From assembly GCF_001467895.1 (NCBI RefSeq), contig NZ_LNYO01000022.1, positions 44,511-108,510 of the forward strand: DNA of 64,000 bases, given 5' to 3'. The DNA is from Legionella nautarum (lineage in GTDB: Bacteria; Pseudomonadota; Gammaproteobacteria; Legionellales; Legionellaceae). The position numbers and the translations under genes are program-made. The notes beneath the pieces were generated by a model. It ran no database searches and was not told the DNA's origin. It worked only from the letters and a program-made list of their open reading frames with translations. Below are positions 18,231-27,971 of the stretch, one piece after another. Every line of letters begins with the position of its first letter. Positions within the stretch are counted from its first letter, which is position 1.

Positions 18231-18534
18231 AAATATAAATTTGAGCATGTCATTTCTATCTTTTTGAACTTCCTTATTAAGCATAGAATTAATTAGTTTA
18301 TAGCCAATGATGAAAGGTATGTTATGTCATCTAAAGCGACTAATTCTGAGGTAATGTAAATTTTCATCCCGCTTTCACTTTACTTCCTGAGAGAACAAAA
18401 GTAATGAGGCCACTGTGGTTGGCATTGAGCAGAGCTAGAAATTGGGTAAGAATTTTCTTTGTAACTGATAAAATTGATTTAATATAGTCCTCTGAGTTAA
18501 AATATTGATCATTAATTAACGGCTGTGAAATTTA
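18231..18534. other. Intergenic region before the papain-like gene
   Basis: A 304-base AT-rich stretch. The only translatable pieces are a few tiny frames (an 11-codon one at the ATG in TTATGTCATCTAAAG, then a stop), which I do not support as genes. It should contain the promoter of the gene at 18535; no clear regulatory box was recognised. Confidence 0.4.
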
Positions 18535-19323
18535 ATGATGATCGTAAAAAATAAGATAAGACTCTTAATGTGTTTAGTTGAAACTTATGAGATTAATAAG
18601 AGCAGAGGCGCAGAGGTAACTAGCGAGCAGTTTTTTATTGTGTTATTTACTCATTTTTCCAAACAAGCGATGGATAAAGTTTGGTTTAACAGCGTATTTC
18701 AATCATTTAAACGAACAGTATTAACCAACAAATCCCTTCCTATTTGGATAGCTGCCCAACTCAGACCATTATCCCTTTTTGAAGCGAGCGACTCTTTCCA
18801 GAAGAGCCCTGAGAGCATTTCTGACCTACATTGTCTGAGCTTTGCTTATAGTTTTCTCGGAAATAAACCAGATAATTATTTTTGTAATTACAGTAATCGA
18901 ATCAATGATCGCGTCGCCATCTACTTAGAGCAAAATGCTCAAATCATCTCAGAAGAAAATTTAAAACCCGGTGATATTATCGCTTATAAGAATAAAGACA
19001 AACAATGGACACATGTTGGCGTGTATATTGGACGAGTAAATGATGAAAATTATGTGATATCAAAATTCGGTAAAACATTTAATGTCTTTTTTCATCCACT
19101 AAATGGCGTACCAGAAGATGATGAAACCGCTTATTGCTACAGTTCATTGAACTTAAGTCACGTAGCATCCGCAAACCTTAACTTAGCGCGACGAGAATTA
19201 CAAAACAGAATATTACCTTCGGTCCCTGTTTTACAAGGTATATTGAGTAATACCTCATCAACTCAAACAGAGGAATTTCAGCCAACTGATAAGTTTGAAT
19301 TTTATGCCCCTGAATACAACTAA
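18535..19323 (+). CDS. Papain-like (NlpC/P60-type) candidate effector or hydrolase
   Basis: A 262-residue protein without signal peptide. The central part has the NlpC/P60 or CHAP-like pattern: a Cys at the start of a helix, Cys100 in DLHCLSFAYSFLG, then LKPGDIIAYKNKDKQWTH (beta strand after the typical PGDxxxY) and the His160 strand THVGVYIG. The PGD...HVGxYxG pair is strongly characteristic of this fold (peptidoglycan endopeptidases, amidases, some transglutaminase- or deamidase-like effectors). The N-terminal ~90 residues are helical and not recognised. Lack of a signal peptide argues against a periplasmic wall enzyme, so a translocated effector is possible. Confidence 0.55.
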   Translation: MMIVKNKIRLLMCLVETYEINKSRGAEVTSEQFFIVLFTHFSKQAMDKVWFNSVFQSFKRTVLTNKSLPIWIAAQLRPLSLFEASDSFQKSPESISDLHCLSFAYSFLGNKPDNYFCNYSNRINDRVAIYLEQNAQIISEENLKPGDIIAYKNKDKQWTHVGVYIGRVNDENYVISKFGKTFNVFFHPLNGVPEDDETAYCYSSLNLSHVASANLNLARRELQNRILPSVPVLQGILSNTSSTQTEEFQPTDKFEFYAPEYN

Positions 19324-19589
19324 TGGCAGTTGAATTCGGTACTCCTTATCGATATTTTGTTCGAACAAGAAGAGCAAGCCAGCCTATCCTATAAACCTTG
19401 AAACATTTAGGTTGGTAACAGAAGCGTACTACTAGGAACAGGTTCTATTTACCGTATCCGACATTATTTTTTACAGAGTTACCTCTCCATGAATATGGCG
19501 TCATTTAAACTCCAGATTCATGGAATGATTCTCCTGAATAAACTGACAAAATTTAATCCAGAATAGGTTTTGAAAGGAAGCCTTAAAGC

Positions 19590-20876
19590 TTAATTTGCTT
19601 GAGCAGTCTCAGTATTCTTCTCTTCTAAGCTAGATAACATGACGTCAATTTCTTTAATATGTTTTTCTGCCTTATTTATTAAGGCTTTTTGTTTGTGTAA
19701 GCTATTAAATAGCCCTACTGTGTTGCTAAAATGAGTTCTTGCCAATTGTAACTGACCTAACTGCTTTAATGATAACGCAAGGCTAAATAAGGAGATCCCT
19801 GAATTAGTACTTTTGTCGTTAATTTGCTTTTCTAACTCATAATTAATCTGAAAATATTCACTAGCCAAAAGATAATTTTTTTTGCTGTATTGCTGCTGAG
19901 CAAGTTTATAGATTAGGGCGCTAAACCTCTGTTTAAAGTCCCTTCCCATGGAGACGAATTTTCCGTCCTCTATTAATCCAATTTTACTATTATCATAATT
20001 AAAAATGGGGGTTTCTGGGGCTTGGATTCTACTCATAAATTGTTGTTGAGCATCTTTTAAGACACTAACCAGTTCTGTTGGGGTATGGAATTCAAATATA
20101 TTAGGCTCAAAAAGTAAAACCGGACAAAGACCATTTTCTATCAACAATCGGTTGGCAAGACAATTTACGAAGGTCCTATTATTTCCATCACGGAAAGGAT
20201 GAAGGCGTGTGCAGCGTTGGATCAGTTCCGCAATCAACAGAATTTTTTCATCGTCTGTGTTCGCTTGATTAATATTAGAATTATAAATGCGCAATATTAT
20301 TGCTAATTGCTGTTCAAGTTTAGATGCCTCTGGAGGTTGATATACCAGTCTGGCATCTCCTTGAGCCAATTTTGCATGCAAGCTTTGAAGATCACTTTCA
20401 CTGCAATTTTTCGCTAAAGCCTTGTCGGGATCAAATGCTAATTTCAAATTCGCCTTATCTTTAACCGAGGATAGGGGGACGTATCCATCATTCACAAAGG
20501 CTAATTCTGAAGGGATTAATTGAGCGGTATTTGGTTTATTACGAAGTAAATCTTCTAAGCCTTTAGGAGTACACCAATTGGAAAGAACTTCAAAAGCGAC
20601 GTTATTTGTTCTGAATTGACCCGGAGTACAAGGATTTCGTGAAGGCACATCGGTCATGCAGCGTGTATGAATCCTTTGTATATCAGCTACAGAAAGCGGT
20701 TCACCTAATTTTTGAAGACTTTCTAGCAAAGCATTTAGGACGGCTTGAACGCTTCCTTTTTCACGATTTTCAAATCCTAAAGGCCCTTCTTTCTCATAGA
20801 ACTTACCATCTACTGCGAGCATCCAAATATTTTCAATTGGAAATTGGGACAAAATTCTTAAACTTTCAATATACAT
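19590..20876 (-). CDS. Fic-domain protein with C-terminal TPR-like repeats
   Basis: A 428-residue protein. The Fic core motif HPFRDGNNR is at 226-234 (catalytic His226; consensus HPFx[D/E]GN[G/K]R, so Asn233 is off-consensus). The upstream CTPGQFRTNNVAF flap-like segment (about 83-95) also fits. Fic enzymes transfer AMP, UMP or phosphocholine to host or bacterial proteins. The C-terminal third (about 325-410) has TPR-like helices, suggesting protein binding, and the end SSLEEKNTETAQAN is Glu-rich, as in many Dot/Icm substrates. No N-terminal or C-terminal inhibitory [S/T]xxxE[G/N] helix is obvious. It is convergent with the papain-like gene and flanked by metabolic genes; effector status is inference. 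Confidence 0.8.
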   Translation of the reverse strand: MYIESLRILSQFPIENIWMLAVDGKFYEKEGPLGFENREKGSVQAVLNALLESLQKLGEPLSVADIQRIHTRCMTDVPSRNPCTPGQFRTNNVAFEVLSNWCTPKGLEDLLRNKPNTAQLIPSELAFVNDGYVPLSSVKDKANLKLAFDPDKALAKNCSESDLQSLHAKLAQGDARLVYQPPEASKLEQQLAIILRIYNSNINQANTDDEKILLIAELIQRCTRLHPFRDGNNRTFVNCLANRLLIENGLCPVLLFEPNIFEFHTPTELVSVLKDAQQQFMSRIQAPETPIFNYDNSKIGLIEDGKFVSMGRDFKQRFSALIYKLAQQQYSKKNYLLASEYFQINYELEKQINDKSTNSGISLFSLALSLKQLGQLQLARTHFSNTVGLFNSLHKQKALINKAEKHIKEIDVMLSSLEEKNTETAQAN

Positions 20877-21126
20877 CGGAATTTACTCTTTCTTTAAATT
20901 TTGCATATTATCATAAATTACCCAATAAGATAAAAAAAAATTCGATGTAGATATTAAATTAGCATTATAATTTTTTTGATACACAAACTTTAGTAGCGTG
21001 TAGACTACTTGGCGATATAAAGCAGTAGGCAGATCTGCAACAATGTAGACAAGTCTCGGAGATTTTTTATTCTTTTAAAGCCATTTCTTTGCTATCCTCT
21101 AGGAAAATCGCCTCCAGTTAGCCAAC

Positions 21127-22254
21127 ATGACCAATCAATTTATCGGATTAGCCAAATCTGAATTAGATACCCCCTGCTTAGTCATCGATCGCGAAAAACT
21201 TTTTTATAATTTGCAGCTCATGCAGCAACATGCAATTCATCATCAAGTGAATATCAGACCCCATTGTAAAACGCATAAATGTAGTCAGTTGGCCCAATTA
21301 CAGCTTGAGTACGGAGCTATTGGCCTCAGTGTTGCCAAAGTTGCCGAAGCGGAAGTGCTGATTGCAAAAGGATTGCGGGGTATATTAATTACCTCTCCAG
21401 TGGTTAGCCAGTACAAAATTGCTCGACTCTTAAAATCCATCCTAAAAGCACCTGATACAATTATTGTTGTCGATAATGAACAAAATTTAGCAGAACTCAA
21501 TGAGGCAGCAGCCTCTATCAAGCAAAAAATCAATGTGCTGGTCGACTTGGATTCAGGGATCGGGCGCACCGGAGTTAAACCGCAATTGGCTGTAGAATTC
21601 GGCAAACAAATTATGCGTTCACCCTGGCTAAATCTTCGCGGTATTCAATGTTATGCAGGCAATTTACAACATATAAACTCTTATCAAGAACGCAAAGAAT
21701 GTTCATTAAAAATCATGCAACTGGCAAGTGATCTTGTAGACGACTTTCGCCGCAACAATCTTCCCTGTGAAATTCTTACTGGTACAGGGACAGGTACTTA
21801 TGACATCGATGTCGAAGTGACCAATGTGACCGAGATTCAACCCGGTTCTTATACCGTCATGGATGTGGAATATGCCCTCATTGGCTCGAAAGAACAGGCG
21901 CAGAGCTTTAACCATTTTCAACCTGCAATGACTTTAATTACCACCGTCATTTCAAGTAATCGCAGTGAACATGTCACTGTCGATGCCGGAACTAAAGCAA
22001 TCTATGTCGACCAGTACAATAAACCAAAAATCATTAGCCACACAAATCTTAGCTATGATTGGGGTGGTTTTGGGGATGAGCACGGAAAGATTAGTTCAGT
22101 GACTGCTGGACCTTTACCCACCAATAAAGAAGTCCTTGAGTTAATTGTTCCACATTGCGACCCAACCATTAACTTGTATAATCAATTTTTCATAGTCAGC
22201 AACGGGATTGTTGTGGATGTTTGGGACATTGATCTGCGCGGCGCCTGTCAGTAA
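21127..22254 (+). CDS. D-threonine aldolase/DSD1-family PLP enzyme
   Basis: A 375-residue fold-type III PLP enzyme (alanine racemase-like N-terminal barrel). The PLP lysine is Lys48 in IRPHCKTHKC. GSYTVMDVEYA and TVDAGTKAIYVDQ follow in the barrel-to-beta domain region, and PHCDPTIN near residue 346 is the conserved His/Cys metal site of D-threonine aldolase and D-serine dehydratase (DSD1). These enzymes cleave D-threonine to glycine and acetaldehyde, or dehydrate D-serine. Length is typical. The start ATG 21127 is preceded by a weak ribosome binding site. It is followed by an orphan gene 4 bases after its stop. Confidence 0.88.
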   Translation: MTNQFIGLAKSELDTPCLVIDREKLFYNLQLMQQHAIHHQVNIRPHCKTHKCSQLAQLQLEYGAIGLSVAKVAEAEVLIAKGLRGILITSPVVSQYKIARLLKSILKAPDTIIVVDNEQNLAELNEAAASIKQKINVLVDLDSGIGRTGVKPQLAVEFGKQIMRSPWLNLRGIQCYAGNLQHINSYQERKECSLKIMQLASDLVDDFRRNNLPCEILTGTGTGTYDIDVEVTNVTEIQPGSYTVMDVEYALIGSKEQAQSFNHFQPAMTLITTVISSNRSEHVTVDAGTKAIYVDQYNKPKIISHTNLSYDWGGFGDEHGKISSVTAGPLPTNKEVLELIVPHCDPTINLYNQFFIVSNGIVVDVWDIDLRGACQ

Positions 22255-22258
22255 CACC

Positions 22259-22948
22259 ATGGAAAAAAGTATCATAGATATCAATTCAATTTATTTTAAA
22301 GCGGTTCTTGAATCGACTCTAATCTTTAAAATAAGAGTGACTGCAAAACTGCTATTCAATGACTGGCTAACCCATGCCAAGCAACACTATCCTCATTATT
22401 TATACCAAGCGGACGAAAAAAATTTAATTAAGGACCTCACTTCGGCCTTCGCTAAAGGTCTAGAAATAGTATGGCGCAATGAAAACCAAGCTAAACGTCA
22501 ATCATCGGAATGGTCTGTGGGTCTTGTTTTAGATGCAGTTTCTTCTCATCTCAATACCAACTGGTCTCAAGAATATATTTACAAGCAATCGAAGGGATAC
22601 AAAGAGTTATGTTTTCTAAAAACTCTGGTTCAATATTTGAAAATCGATGACACTGCCATTAAAAAGCTCGAAATTCTTTATAACAATTTAATTAATAAGG
22701 AAATAAACCCTGCAGAGCAAGAAAGCAGAAATGAAAATATTATTTGTCTCGATCATTTTAAGAAAAATAAAAAACCGCAATCTATTTTTAAAAAAAATAT
22801 AGTGAATTATATTGAGTCAATTTTTTTCGAAAAACATTTTCTTATCTTCGGTGAAATCCTTAAACATAAATTCACTTTTGCTTTGAGCGATTTTTTTAAT
22901 TTTCATGAAATAATTGAGCTTATTGAAAGCGTCAAACGACCTAGTTAA
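22259..22948 (+). CDS. Uncharacterised 229-residue protein
   Basis: I do not recognise this protein. It starts at ATG 22259, 4 bases after the D-threonine aldolase stop, so translational coupling is likely; an in-frame upstream start inside that gene is less likely. It is predicted all-alpha, hydrophilic and rich in Lys, Asn and Ile, with no signal peptide or membrane segment. A small acidic/low-complexity patch (EINPAEQESRNEN) lies near residue 160. It is convergent with the hydrolase gene. Confidence 0.55.
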   Translation: MEKSIIDINSIYFKAVLESTLIFKIRVTAKLLFNDWLTHAKQHYPHYLYQADEKNLIKDLTSAFAKGLEIVWRNENQAKRQSSEWSVGLVLDAVSSHLNTNWSQEYIYKQSKGYKELCFLKTLVQYLKIDDTAIKKLEILYNNLINKEINPAEQESRNENIICLDHFKKNKKPQSIFKKNIVNYIESIFFEKHFLIFGEILKHKFTFALSDFFNFHEIIELIESVKRPS

Positions 22949-22951
22949 AAC

Positions 22952-23803
22952 TTAACTTTCCTTGAAAATTAAAATGCGCTCGGCAATCTCTTCGGCATGC
23001 GTTTCAAGTGCGAAATGACCTGTGTTTAAGAAACAAATTTCAGCTGTGGGTAGATCTCGCCGAAACGCTTCTGCCCCGACTGGCAGAAAAAAGGGATCAT
23101 TCTTACCCCAAATTGCCAAAAAAGGTGGTTGTTCTTTAGCAAAATAGGCGTGAAATTGCGGATAAATTGCAACATTGTTTGCATAATCAAGAAAGAGATC
23201 TAATTGAATGTCATCATTCCCAGCCCTTGCCATTAAAGCGGCGTCAAGCGTGTAAGTTTCCGGGGCAATCTTAGTTTCGTCAACTACGCCATGAGTATAT
23301 TGCCATTTGGTTACCTCAAGGCTGAGTAATTTACGCAAGGCTTTGCGATTAGCACCGCTTGGTTCCCGCCAATATTTTTGAATGGGATCCCAACCTTCTT
23401 TACTTAACCCTTCCTCATAAGCATTACCATTTTGTGAAATAATGCCGAGAACCTTCTCTGGCCTTGACATCGCTAAGCGAAAACCAACCGGCGCTCCGTA
23501 GTCAAAAACATACATATAATAGGAGTTTAGCTTTAATGCATCAGTAAAATCTTCAATCATTTTTGCGAGATTATCGAAAGTATAAAGAAACTCGGCTTTC
23601 TCCGACATTTTAGTGAAACCAAAGCCTGGGAGATCTGGCGCTACAAGATGGAAATGATCTTTAAGCAGCGGGATCAAATTACGAAACATATGGGAAGAGC
23701 TAGGGAAACCGTGAAGTAATAGCAGGGTCGGATGATTAGGATCGCCAGCTTCCCGGTAAAATATTTGGTGGTCATTGAGACTGAGATTACGATAATGAGT
23801 CAT
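22952..23803 (-). CDS. Alpha/beta hydrolase, haloalkane dehalogenase-like (Asp nucleophile)
   Basis: A 283-residue alpha/beta hydrolase. I start it at ATG 23803, which has AAGGA 8 bases upstream, rather than at the longer frame to 23866. Oxyanion-hole strand LLLLHGFPSSS is at 27-37. The nucleophile elbow YVFDYGAPVG at 98-107 has Asp101 where lipases have Ser, as in haloalkane dehalogenases, fluoroacetate dehalogenases and epoxide hydrolases. Asp236 (WGKNDPFF) and His263 (NTGHFA) complete the triad. The true substrate is unknown. Confidence 0.8.
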   Translation of the reverse strand: MTHYRNLSLNDHQIFYREAGDPNHPTLLLLHGFPSSSHMFRNLIPLLKDHFHLVAPDLPGFGFTKMSEKAEFLYTFDNLAKMIEDFTDALKLNSYYMYVFDYGAPVGFRLAMSRPEKVLGIISQNGNAYEEGLSKEGWDPIQKYWREPSGANRKALRKLLSLEVTKWQYTHGVVDETKIAPETYTLDAALMARAGNDDIQLDLFLDYANNVAIYPQFHAYFAKEQPPFLAIWGKNDPFFLPVGAEAFRRDLPTAEICFLNTGHFALETHAEEIAERILIFKES

Positions 23804-23891
23804 AAAACGTTCCTTGTTTAAATGCAATGATCTAAGTATAGAATGTAGATTGAACCTTAGCCCCACTTAAGCGTCGACTTAGGAATTTCCT

Positions 23892-24593
23892 TTACCAATC
23901 AATCGTTTTCCCCTCATAACTATACATCACCTCAGCATGGCTATCCGTTTTCTTAGCCTCAATGACTTTTAACATAGCAGTTACACTCGTAGGCGCATCA
24001 AGAGTAGCCCGAGGACCTCCTAGTTCGGTTTGTACCCAACCAGGATGAAGAAGTAAAACATTAACCCCTAACCCTGCGACATCGATTGCAAAAGCGCGCA
24101 TCACACAATTCAAAGCGGCTTTACTTGCACGATAAGCGTAAGCACGACCCCATTGGCTATCAGAAATAGTGCCTAACTGAGAAGTTACATTAACAATTAA
24201 TTTATCCTCGCTTTTAAGAAGATGAGGTAGTAAGGCTTCACTGACTTTAAGGGCCCCTAAGCAATTAACATTCATGACAGTCAAAAAATTTTCTCGGTCG
24301 ATGTTGCCGATGGTGACGCCTTGTGTACCCGTAATACCGGCGTTATTGATGAGCCAATCAATGGGCCTATCGCCGAGCAACTCAACTAGTCGGGCGATAC
24401 TTTGCTCATCGCTGACATCGAGAGTAATAATCGACAAATTACTTCGCTTCTCAGCTAATTCTTGGAGAACAGTCGCCCCCGCAGGATGACGACAAGTGGC
24501 AATAACGTTTTCTCCCAGAGCACTTAATTGTCTGGCAAACTCCAGCCCCAAACCACGACTTGCCCCAGTAATTAATATGGTTCTCACTGGCAT
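23892..24593 (-). CDS. Short-chain dehydrogenase/reductase
   Basis: A 233-residue classical SDR. Cofactor motif TGASRGLG is at 9-16, NNAG at 83-86, catalytic Ser138 in NVTSQLG, and Tyr154-xxx-Lys158 in AYRASKAAL. Length fits. The enzyme oxidises or reduces an unknown carbonyl or alcohol with NAD(P)(H). It follows the DUF255 gene (24660-26663) by 66 bases on the same strand. Confidence 0.9.
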   Translation of the reverse strand: MPVRTILITGASRGLGLEFARQLSALGENVIATCRHPAGATVLQELAEKRSNLSIITLDVSDEQSIARLVELLGDRPIDWLINNAGITGTQGVTIGNIDRENFLTVMNVNCLGALKVSEALLPHLLKSEDKLIVNVTSQLGTISDSQWGRAYAYRASKAALNCVMRAFAIDVAGLGVNVLLLHPGWVQTELGGPRATLDAPTSVTAMLKVIEAKKTDSHAEVMYSYEGKTIDW

Positions 24594-24659
24594 TAATCCT
24601 TTCAGCTCATTTCCTCAAAGTTTAGCACAGGGCGCTGGAATTCATTTTTTTGCAACAAC

Positions 24660-26663
24660 TCATTCTTTAATTAACGATTTAAGCTGTTTTTTCTCTATCA
24701 CCACCGCTTCACAGTGCAAACCTTGACAAACATAAGCGCAGCTTTTTCCCTTTGCTTTTTTTAGGGCGAGCGATTTAGGGAGATTGGAAGCATCCGCAGG
24801 AATGGCAAACACATAATTATTGAGGGTTTGAGTCTCAGCCTGCCAAGAATTAATTTCCTTTTTATCACCACGAAGCACAATAATTTGCGAAGGATTAAGG
24901 TATTCTTTTAATCCTAATAACAAAGAACAATGTTCTGCAGGATATTGCATGAGAAATGGCCAAGCCGCTTGCAAGGTTTTTTCAGCCGCAACTAAATAAC
25001 GAGGCTCGCCCAGTAGGTGGCCCAAAATTAAGAAAGTGCGGACAATAACAGCATTACCCGCTGGAATAGCATCATCCATCATCGTTTTAGGTCGATAGAG
25101 TAAACTTTCATGATTTTCTGGGGTAAAAAAGAATCCCCCCGAATGTTCATCTTCAAACGAAGCTAAAATTCGCTCTGCAATAGCGATAGCAAACTGCAAT
25201 TGCTTACTATCCCAAGACAGTTGTAGTGAGGTCAGCAAGGCATCCAGTAAAAAAGCATAATCATCTAAATAAGCAGAAAGATAAGCCTTAGAGTCTTTAT
25301 AACTTGCTAATAAATAATCCTTTTTCCAAAGTTTTTCTTGGATGAATTGCAGTGCTTTCTGCGCTGAAACTGTAAAGCGTTCCTCCTTCAAAACGGCTCC
25401 TGCTAACAATAAGCCTTTGATCGTTAGCCCATTCCAGGAGGTTAAAATTTTTTCATCACGAAAAGGAGGTCTACGCTGATTTCTTGCGTTTAATAGCTTT
25501 TTTTTTGCGGTTAATAAACTAGACTTCGCTACCGTTGGATTTAACTTTAATAGTTGCGCCGTTTCCTTTAAAGAACGAGCCACATAAAAATGCCAATGAT
25601 TTTCAAAATTTGGATTTTGATCTAAGGCAAAATAAAGTCTTATTAGTTCATATTCTTCTGGAGTTAATAAGTCGCGAACTTCTTTGGGAGTCCAACGATA
25701 AAATTTACCTTCTTCACCCTCCGAATCGGCATCAAAACTTGAGAAATATCCACCTTCGGACGCCTGTAATTGCTCTAAAATCCAGAGCGCTGTTTCTTGA
25801 GCAATTTCGTAAAAATAAGGTTCTTGAAATTGTTGGCCAGCGAGCACATAAAGTGTTAACAATTGGCCATTATCGTAAAGCATTTTTTCAAAATGCGGGA
25901 TATTCCATTGTTGATCAACAGAATAACGGTAAAAACCACCGGCTAGCTGATCATAAATTCCACCTTTAGCCATATGCATTAAGGTAGCTAAAGCCATCGG
26001 CAATTTATTGCGCAATAAATATTCCAATTTACTGGCTTGAGGAAATTTTGGCGCAGTACCAAAACCCCCATAATTTTCATCATAGTTTTGTTGTAACTGA
26101 GTTAAGGCCAGATACAGTGGTTTTTCATTTAAAACAGCCTCAGGAAACGCTTGTTGCTGCTGTTGTAAGATTTTTCTTAACTCTTGGTTTTGCTCCTTAA
26201 TTTCAGGCGCTTTATTTTGATAAAGCTCAGCAATAAGTCGCAAAATCCGTTTAAAAGAAGGCAGTTGATGATGTTCTTCTCGAGGAAAATAAGTGCCGCT
26301 AAAAAAAGGAGTCAGATCCGGCGACAAAAAAATTGTTAAGGGCCAACCACCACTTTGCTGGCTCAGAAAATAATGCGCAGTTTGATAGATTTTATCTAAA
26401 TCTGGACGCTCTTCTTTATCCACTTTGATGTTAACGAATAACTTATTCATTAACGCAGCCGTTTCTTCATCTTCAAAGGATTCATGGGCCATCACATGGC
26501 ACCAATGACAAGCAGCATAGCCTATCGACAATAAAATCGGTTTATTCTCTTGCTCTGCCTTAGCCAACGCGTCTTTACCCCAGGGATACCAATCGACGGG
26601 ATTATGGGCATGCTGCTGCAAATAAGGACTGGGTTCATTAATCAAATGATTGGATTGGGCCAT
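24660..26663 (-). CDS. Thioredoxin-domain/DUF255 (YyaL, SPATA20-like) protein
   Basis: A 667-residue protein of the family shared by bacterial YyaL and human SPATA20. The N-terminal thioredoxin-like part begins [25 protein letters not shown] and holds [10 protein letters not shown] (CxxC-type, about 47-56). The rest is an (alpha/alpha)6 barrel-like region, with [26 protein letters not shown] near 240-265 as the conserved family core. The biochemical role is unknown; the thioredoxin active-site pair suggests redox or isomerase activity. The AI-2E permease and a small membrane protein lie upstream on the same strand. Confidence 0.92.
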   Translation of the reverse strand: MAQSNHLINEPSPYLQQHAHNPVDWYPWGKDALAKAEQENKPILLSIGYAACHWCHVMAHESFEDEETAALMNKLFVNIKVDKEERPDLDKIYQTAHYFLSQQSGGWPLTIFLSPDLTPFFSGTYFPREEHHQLPSFKRILRLIAELYQNKAPEIKEQNQELRKILQQQQQAFPEAVLNEKPLYLALTQLQQNYDENYGGFGTAPKFPQASKLEYLLRNKLPMALATLMHMAKGGIYDQLAGGFYRYSVDQQWNIPHFEKMLYDNGQLLTLYVLAGQQFQEPYFYEIAQETALWILEQLQASEGGYFSSFDADSEGEEGKFYRWTPKEVRDLLTPEEYELIRLYFALDQNPNFENHWHFYVARSLKETAQLLKLNPTVAKSSLLTAKKKLLNARNQRRPPFRDEKILTSWNGLTIKGLLLAGAVLKEERFTVSAQKALQFIQEKLWKKDYLLASYKDSKAYLSAYLDDYAFLLDALLTSLQLSWDSKQLQFAIAIAERILASFEDEHSGGFFFTPENHESLLYRPKTMMDDAIPAGNAVIVRTFLILGHLLGEPRYLVAAEKTLQAAWPFLMQYPAEHCSLLLGLKEYLNPSQIIVLRGDKKEINSWQAETQTLNNYVFAIPADASNLPKSLALKKAKGKSCAYVCQGLHCEAVVIEKKQLKSLIKE

Positions 26664-26672
26664 GAGAACTCT

Positions 26673-26816
26673 TTATAACCAAAATAGATTTACATAAATA
26701 TATAGCAAACTCATTCCAATAATGGGAATAATTAAAAAAGCCAGCAGCAAATGGAGTTGCCGCCTATTTTCAGCAGAGGCTTGATAAAATTTTTTCAATT
26801 TTTTAAAAATAAACAT
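26673..26816 (-). CDS. Small single-pass membrane protein, 47 residues
   Basis: An uncalled-size frame from ATG 26816 to TAA 26673, product MFIFKKLKKFYQAS... with a basic N-terminal helix (KKLKKF) and one clear transmembrane segment (LLLAFLIIPIIGMSLLYIYV, about 23-42). It begins 9 bases after the stop of the AI-2E permease gene and ends 9 bases before the DUF255 start, so it fits neatly in an operon. Basic N-terminus and positive-inside rule predict a cytosolic N-terminus. I do not recognise it. Its tight spacing makes it more than a chance frame, but this rests on context. Confidence 0.5.
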   Translation of the reverse strand: MFIFKKLKKFYQASAENRRQLHLLLAFLIIPIIGMSLLYIYVNLFWL

Positions 26817-26825
26817 CTGACGCTC

Positions 26826-27881
26826 CTAGACTGCTTCATACGCTTTTTTGATTTGCCCATCTTGTGACAACATAATCGCCAAAGGTCTGGTTGGTTCAAA
26901 ATGGGCAAAAATAATCATCATCATTACAGTAATAGGCACCGAAAGAAACATGCCTAAAATACCCCAAACCGCACCCCATAATGCTAAAGCTAAAAGAATG
27001 ACGAGCGGGCTTAAATTTAAGGATTTGCCAAGAAAGCGTGGTTCGATGATATTACCAACGATAAATTGAATGATGACAAGTCCCGAAGTAATGATGATAA
27101 ATGGCCACCAACTCTCGAACTGAACTAAAGCGAGCACTGCGGGAAAAGCCGTAGCAATAATGGCACCAATGTTAGGAATGAAATCAAGAAAAAAGATTAA
27201 TAAGGCCCAAAATTCGGCAAAATCCAAGCCGACTAAGCGCATAATAATCCAGCTCATTGTTGCGGTAATGAGGCTTAATAAGGTTTTTAAACCTAGATAG
27301 ATTTGCGTATCATTAACGATATGGATAATGATGTTATTCACTAAAGAACGATGTTCTTTTTGTGGAAAAAGAGCATTCAATTTTTGACTAATAAAATGTT
27401 GTTCAACGAATAAAAATGCGACATAAAGCGTGATTAATACAGCCGAGCTCATGATAGTACTAAAAACAGCATAGATATTCACTAAAATACCCTGCACGCT
27501 AAGGTTTTTCATAAACTGATCCATAGTCATCAAGGCTTTAACATGAAACCGTTGATCAACCAGGCTAAGAATTTTATTTAAATGGTCCTGATAACGCGGC
27601 GCCGCAGCTATGACTTCGTGGACATTATTGCTAATAATATTGACTAAAATTTTAATCAATATCGCAAAAATTAAGAGAGCCAACACCATACTCAACCAAT
27701 AAGGAGGACGAACTCCCCTAAAATGGATTCGCTGTACACCCTCTCTTGCGGTATTGAGTAAATGCCAAATAAAAATGGCAATAACGAGGGGAATTAAGAT
27801 ATTCCGGCCAATAATAAGTAAATAACCAATAATCCATACCAAAATTAAACCTGCTGTGAAGATGATGGTACGATTATTCAT
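26826..27881 (-). CDS. AI-2E family permease (PerM/YdiK)
   Basis: A 351-residue inner membrane protein with about 7-8 hydrophobic segments, ending with the family signature LSPLVILLALALWGAVWGILGMFLSVPITVMMMII. DFIPNIGAIIATAFPAVLALVQF near residue 250 is the conserved PxxG region. Members include the AI-2 exporter TqsA and putative solute or ion transporters; the substrate here is unknown. It is divergent from recG (91 bases between). Confidence 0.88.
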   Translation of the reverse strand: MNNRTIIFTAGLILVWIIGYLLIIGRNILIPLVIAIFIWHLLNTAREGVQRIHFRGVRPPYWLSMVLALLIFAILIKILVNIISNNVHEVIAAAPRYQDHLNKILSLVDQRFHVKALMTMDQFMKNLSVQGILVNIYAVFSTIMSSAVLITLYVAFLFVEQHFISQKLNALFPQKEHRSLVNNIIIHIVNDTQIYLGLKTLLSLITATMSWIIMRLVGLDFAEFWALLIFFLDFIPNIGAIIATAFPAVLALVQFESWWPFIIITSGLVIIQFIVGNIIEPRFLGKSLNLSPLVILLALALWGAVWGILGMFLSVPITVMMMIIFAHFEPTRPLAIMLSQDGQIKKAYEAV

Positions 27882-27971
27882 GCCGTCGCTCCTGAATTTT
27901 TATCTCTAGCACATCAACTCTAACTTATTTTCCTGCTATTATCAGTTTTTTTATTCTTAATAAAGTATGCC

